Below are positions 29,425-32,267 of a stretch of DNA of 32,267 bases, piece by piece. The notes beneath the pieces were generated by a model that saw nothing but the letters and a program-made list of their open reading frames with translations, was not told the DNA's origin and did not search any database. Made by a program: the position numbers and the translations under genes. The stretch comes from Gracilaria vermiculophylla (lineage: Eukaryota; Rhodophyta; Florideophyceae; Gracilariales; Gracilariaceae): positions 1,486,995 to 1,519,261 of the forward strand of contig JAHNZQ020003146.1 of the NCBI GenBank assembly GCA_019155205.2, read 5' to 3'. Positions within the stretch are counted from its first letter, which is position 1; the number at the start of each line of letters is the position of its first letter.

Positions 29425-30141
29425 TTAGGAGTCCATTCTCTCTAACACAAACAAGTGACCTTTGTTGTCTCTTCCAATTCTGAAAGACTCATCCAAGTAG
29501 GTGATGTCAAGATATCCATCAGGATTGAAAATCTGCGTGAGTAGCGGCATGTTCTGCCCAAGCATGGCCTCGAATGAAGGCGGCTGCAATGCAGTGGCTA
29601 CAGTTGATACATTAACTCTCGAGTTGCTGACTACGTCATACTTTGCGGTGATGGTAAAAGTTCCCGAAGTTCCAGTCAAAATTTTGAATTCGATGATGTT
29701 CTTGCTTTCGCAACTGGAGGAATCGATCACCTGAATGAAGTTACCGAGCTTGACCAGCCCCGGCTTGCGGGGCGAGGAAATAGCAAGTCTAACCCTCTTC
29801 TTTCCCAAAATTTCCAGTGTCGTGTAAAGCAGGCGCCACGAGCCAGCCGCGGCCTGCGCATTGTTCCAGGTTGGATTTGGGTTGGGGTTGTTGTTTTCGA
29901 TGTGCTTTACCAGGGACTCGAGCTTTTCTCGCTCTTCCTCTTCAAGTCCGAATATGCCTCTGTGTTTTCCCGCAATGCACTCAATTTGCTGTCTGAGGTG
30001 TTCGACACCGGTTGTTGCAGGCGCGCACAGCGCTGTCGTTCGAATTCGCCGGTGCAGCGCGCATGTTGAGCGCACCTTGGATGGATCCGGTGTCAAGGCC
30101 GCATTGCGAGATGTGCCAAAGAATGGAAGGACAAACGCCAT
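29425..30141 (-). CDS. Plastid lipid-associated protein (PAP/fibrillin family), 238 aa
   Basis: Fibrillins bind lipids at thylakoids and plastoglobules and help with photoprotection and quinone or lipid handling. The start chosen is ATG 30141 (MAFVLPFFGTSRNAAL): it has the stronger context (A at -3, G at +4) and gives a presequence with early Phe, as in red-algal plastid targeting. An in-frame ATG at 30171 would add ten residues. After about 40 residues of presequence comes a helical segment (GLEEEEREKLESLVKHIE), then the PAP domain: WRLLYTTLE with NNAQAAAGS before it, GNFIQVID, ALQPPSFEAMLG, and the C-terminal GYLDITYLDESFRIGRDNKG followed by HLFVLER, the typical ending of the family. It is single exon. 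It is transcribed away from the DHH-CBS gene. Confidence 0.92.
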   Translation of the reverse strand: MAFVLPFFGTSRNAALTPDPSKVRSTCALHRRIRTTALCAPATTGVEHLRQQIECIAGKHRGIFGLEEEEREKLESLVKHIENNNPNPNPTWNNAQAAAGSWRLLYTTLEILGKKRVRLAISSPRKPGLVKLGNFIQVIDSSSCESKNIIEFKILTGTSGTFTITAKYDVVSNSRVNVSTVATALQPPSFEAMLGQNMPLLTQIFNPDGYLDITYLDESFRIGRDNKGHLFVLERMDS

Positions 30142-30387
30142 GTTGGAGTCGGGCGGGCGTCCGGTGGCCATGGAGCAACTTCACGCCGAGACGATTCCAA
30201 GGGGCGTGCCGGTCCGGGTGGGGGTGGGAGATTGTGGTGGAGGTGCCGTGACACGTGGGGATCGTATTGACCACTCGATCAGAGCTGTCGGAGGTCGCTG
30301 CGGTGGCGCAGCGCGGACGTGAGCGCCCTGAGCCGGCTGTGATGAGCTGCCAAGCGGCTGGCTGCGTTGCGCTGTTTTGGCGCCGAC
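30142..30387. promoter_or_regulatory. Shared 246-bp region between divergent fibrillin and DHH-CBS genes
   Basis: The two start codons face away from each other with 246 bp between. No clear TATA box is seen. A near-palindromic GTGACACGTGG (contains the E/G-box core CACGTG) lies at about 30248-30258. Bidirectional promoter function is inferred from the arrangement. Confidence 0.4.
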
Positions 30388-31998
30388 ATGAGGCGCCTTC
30401 GCCTCGCCTTCGTCGCGGCGCCTGCGTTGGGCTTGCAAGGGAGCATCCCGAGGACGCAGTATGTGTTTTCTCGAAGGCGCCGTTTCACTCCAGCGTGTGC
30501 GACGGAGAGGGCGTCGCATGCACATGCACGTTTCCGCGCTCTCACGACGGACGGCTGGGACGGAGCGCACGGGCTCGGGAACACAGCGGGAGTGCCCAAG
30601 GACCTTGACGTGGTTCTGACGCATTCCACGGCGGACTTTGACTCACTGGCGGCGGCGGTGGGGCTAGCGAAACTCAGGGGGGGGTCGACCGTGGTTGTGA
30701 CGCCGGGCGGCGAGTCGCCGGCGGTTCGAAGGTTCCTGTCGTTGCACCGACAGCTGTTCAAGATCGTGAAGGCGCACGCGGTGGACCCGCAGAGACTGCG
30801 GTGGGTGGGCATCGTCGACACGGTGCGGTCGGAGCGGTTGGGGATCGCGGCCGACTGGCCGATGCTCGCGGAGCAGGTGGAGGTGTACGACCACCACGTG
30901 GGCAGCGAGTGCGACATCCGCAACGACAACCTGACGGTGGTGGTGGAGGCGGTGGGGGCGGTGGCGACAATGATATGCGAGAGGCTGCGCGCGGCGGCAA
31001 TGGAGCTGACGGCGGCCGAGGCGACGCTGCTGGCGCTGGCGATCCACTCGGACACGGGGTCGCTGACGTTCGAGTACACGACGGCGCGGGACGTGCAGGC
31101 GCTGGGGTGGCTCATGTCGCAGGGCGCCATGCAGCGGTCGATCGCGGAGTTCTCGCACACGATGCTGACGGACGAGCAGCAGAGCGCGCTGAGCACGGCG
31201 CTGGCGAAGCTGGAGCGGCACAGCGTGAACGGGGTGGAGGTGGCGTCGCTCATGCTGCACGGGCGCACGTTCCTCAAGGGCATGAGCGCGGTGGCGAACG
31301 ACGTGCTGCAAATCGCCAACGTCGACGTGCTGGTGCTGGCGTATCTCAACTCGCGCGGGCGGCGCGGGCGGCGCGGCGGCGGCGACGAGGAGCTGCAGCT
31401 GTCCATCATCGGGCGCGCGCGCGCGCGCGTGGACGGGGTGGACCTGGGGGCGCTGCTGCGCGCGCTGGGCGGGGGCGGGCACGCGCGCGCGGCGTCGGCG
31501 TCGCTGCGCGCGACGGAGGGGCGCGCGCGGCGCATCGTGCAGCAGCTGGTGGCGGACGCGTCGCGGCAGATCCCGCGCGCGCGCGCCGTGGCGCAGCTGA
31601 TGAGCACGGCGCTGGTGACGGTGGGGGCGGCGGCGCCGCTGGCGCGCGCGCGCGCGCTGATGGCGCTGCACGGGCACGAGACGCTGCCGGTGGTGGACGG
31701 GCGCGGCGCGCTGCTGGGGCTCATCTCGGCGCACGACGTGCGGCTGGCCGAGCGGCGGCGCGGGGCAGAGGCGGCGGACGCGTCGCCTGTGGGCGCGTGG
31801 ATGCACCAGAACGTGGTGTCGGTGCCGCCGAGCACGCCGTTCCACGAGGCGGCGCGCATTGTGGCAGAGGACGCCATGGGCATGGTGCCCGTCGTGGAGG
31901 ACGGCCGGCTCGTGGGCGTCATCACCCGCATGGACGTGCTGCTTGCGAGGCGGTTGGTGCCGGAGGCCATGATGCACCGGCACCGGCGATGGACGTGA
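30388..31998 (+). CDS. DHH-DHHA1 phosphoesterase domain fused to a CBS pair (536 aa)
   Basis: The start is ATG 30388; the frame is open a little upstream but without ATG. The N-terminus (MRRLRLAFVAAPALGLQGS, then a run of Arg) looks like an organelle presequence. The DHH domain has HSTADFDSLAA (metal-binding Asp near residues 83-85), GIVDTV (about 144), VYDHHVG (168-170) and HSDTGSL (222). DHHA1 has GGGGHARAAS (about 361-371). Two CBS motifs follow (about 400-457 and 468-530), the second ending VVEDGRLVGVITRMDVL. This order is that of cyanobacterial and some algal tRNA nucleotidyltransferase/poly(A) polymerases, where a nucleotidyltransferase domain follows. Here the frame stops soon after CBS2 with no such domain. 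CBS pairs usually bind adenine nucleotides. It could hydrolyse small phosphodiesters; the substrate is unknown. Base composition is very GC-rich with GCGC runs. Confidence 0.88.
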   Translation: MRRLRLAFVAAPALGLQGSIPRTQYVFSRRRRFTPACATERASHAHARFRALTTDGWDGAHGLGNTAGVPKDLDVVLTHSTADFDSLAAAVGLAKLRGGSTVVVTPGGESPAVRRFLSLHRQLFKIVKAHAVDPQRLRWVGIVDTVRSERLGIAADWPMLAEQVEVYDHHVGSECDIRNDNLTVVVEAVGAVATMICERLRAAAMELTAAEATLLALAIHSDTGSLTFEYTTARDVQALGWLMSQGAMQRSIAEFSHTMLTDEQQSALSTALAKLERHSVNGVEVASLMLHGRTFLKGMSAVANDVLQIANVDVLVLAYLNSRGRRGRRGGGDEELQLSIIGRARARVDGVDLGALLRALGGGGHARAASASLRATEGRARRIVQQLVADASRQIPRARAVAQLMSTALVTVGAAAPLARARALMALHGHETLPVVDGRGALLGLISAHDVRLAERRRGAEAADASPVGAWMHQNVVSVPPSTPFHEAARIVAEDAMGMVPVVEDGRLVGVITRMDVLLARRLVPEAMMHRHRRWT

Positions 31999-32267
31999 TC
32001 GATGGCGCATGATCGAAAGTGGTGCGCCTCTGTTAAAAACGCGGCGGTGCTCTGCAAACACAGAAGCCCACCGTGTGTTTCCCCATCGAAGTAGACGCCT
32101 GTTGCTCGATTTTGCAACTCTGCTTCGGTGTGATGTTAAGTACCCTTCCTGGGGAGGGTAACTTGGAACATAGTGCAATTTGGAACAGGGCCCCGTTTAC
32201 GTTGTCAAAAACCAAAATGGATCCTTGAGATTAGATTTTGATTTCTATCCGATGGTATATAACTCAA
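31999..32267. other. 3' flank of the DHH-CBS gene
   Basis: The composition drops sharply from GC-rich coding to average. No continuation of the protein in any frame and no nucleotidyltransferase motif are seen up to the window edge. CCCTTCCTGGGGAGGG (about 32141-32156) could form a weak hairpin. Confidence 0.4.

Noticed and set aside
30279..32178. Antisense frames of 612 and 504 codons and a +2 frame of 403 codons over the DHH-CBS gene
   Set aside because: They follow from the extreme GC content. Their products are runs of Arg, Ala, Pro and Gly without domains, whereas the + frame has clear DHH and CBS motifs.
1..32267. tRNA, rRNA genes and CRISPR arrays
   Set aside because: I looked for T-arm motifs, rRNA-like blocks and regularly spaced repeats and found none. 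CRISPR is also not expected in a nuclear genome.

Overview
The window looks like nuclear DNA of a photosynthetic eukaryote, most likely a red alga. Three observations support this. There is a plastid fibrillin whose best start gives a presequence beginning MAFVLPF, the Phe-near-the-N-terminus style common in rhodophyte transit peptides. The cellular genes are compact, with at most two short introns (113 and 76 bp, GT..AG). A bacterial-type glucokinase sits beside a DHH-CBS protein of cyanobacterial style. The species cannot be fixed from the sequence, and 'red alga' is an inference of about 0.65 confidence.

Left half (1-16382): a nested pile of transposable elements with no convincing host gene. 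Three PIF/Harbinger DNA transposons (A, B, C) stand head to tail in one orientation, each with a Myb/SANT-like ORF1 on + converging on a DDE transposase on -. A and B share one TTA, and B and C share another. Element A is cut at its left by an LTR element that runs off the window and by an 849-bp solo LTR whose removal restores the ORF1 frame. Element C carries a Tc1 (DD34E) element and is cut at its right by a Ty1/copia element on the - strand (10555-16372). That copia copy has decayed LTRs, gag and pol, and holds a solo LTR inserted inside the integrase zinc-binding motif.

Middle (16383-23567): AT-rich, gene-poor DNA with one possible small secreted cysteine-rich protein. It also holds a fourth, different PIF/Harbinger element (D, 18037-21010) with near-complete terminal inverted repeats, an intact ORF1 and a transposase broken only by two UGA codons. 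The DNA from 21014 to 23567 has no recognised gene.

Right third (23568-32267): the cellular genes. They are an ABCG half-transporter with two introns; a bacterial-type glucokinase with a C-terminal tail that looks like a tail anchor; a plastid PAP/fibrillin (- strand); and, divergent from it, a very GC-rich DHH-DHHA1-CBS-CBS protein resembling the N-terminal part of cyanobacterial tRNA nucleotidyltransferases but lacking the nucleotidyltransferase domain. Fibrillin and DHH-CBS share a 246-bp intergenic region. Sugar phosphorylation at a membrane, a plastid lipid-associated protein and an adenylate-sensing-type CBS protein would suit an alga, but nothing shows that these genes act in one pathway.
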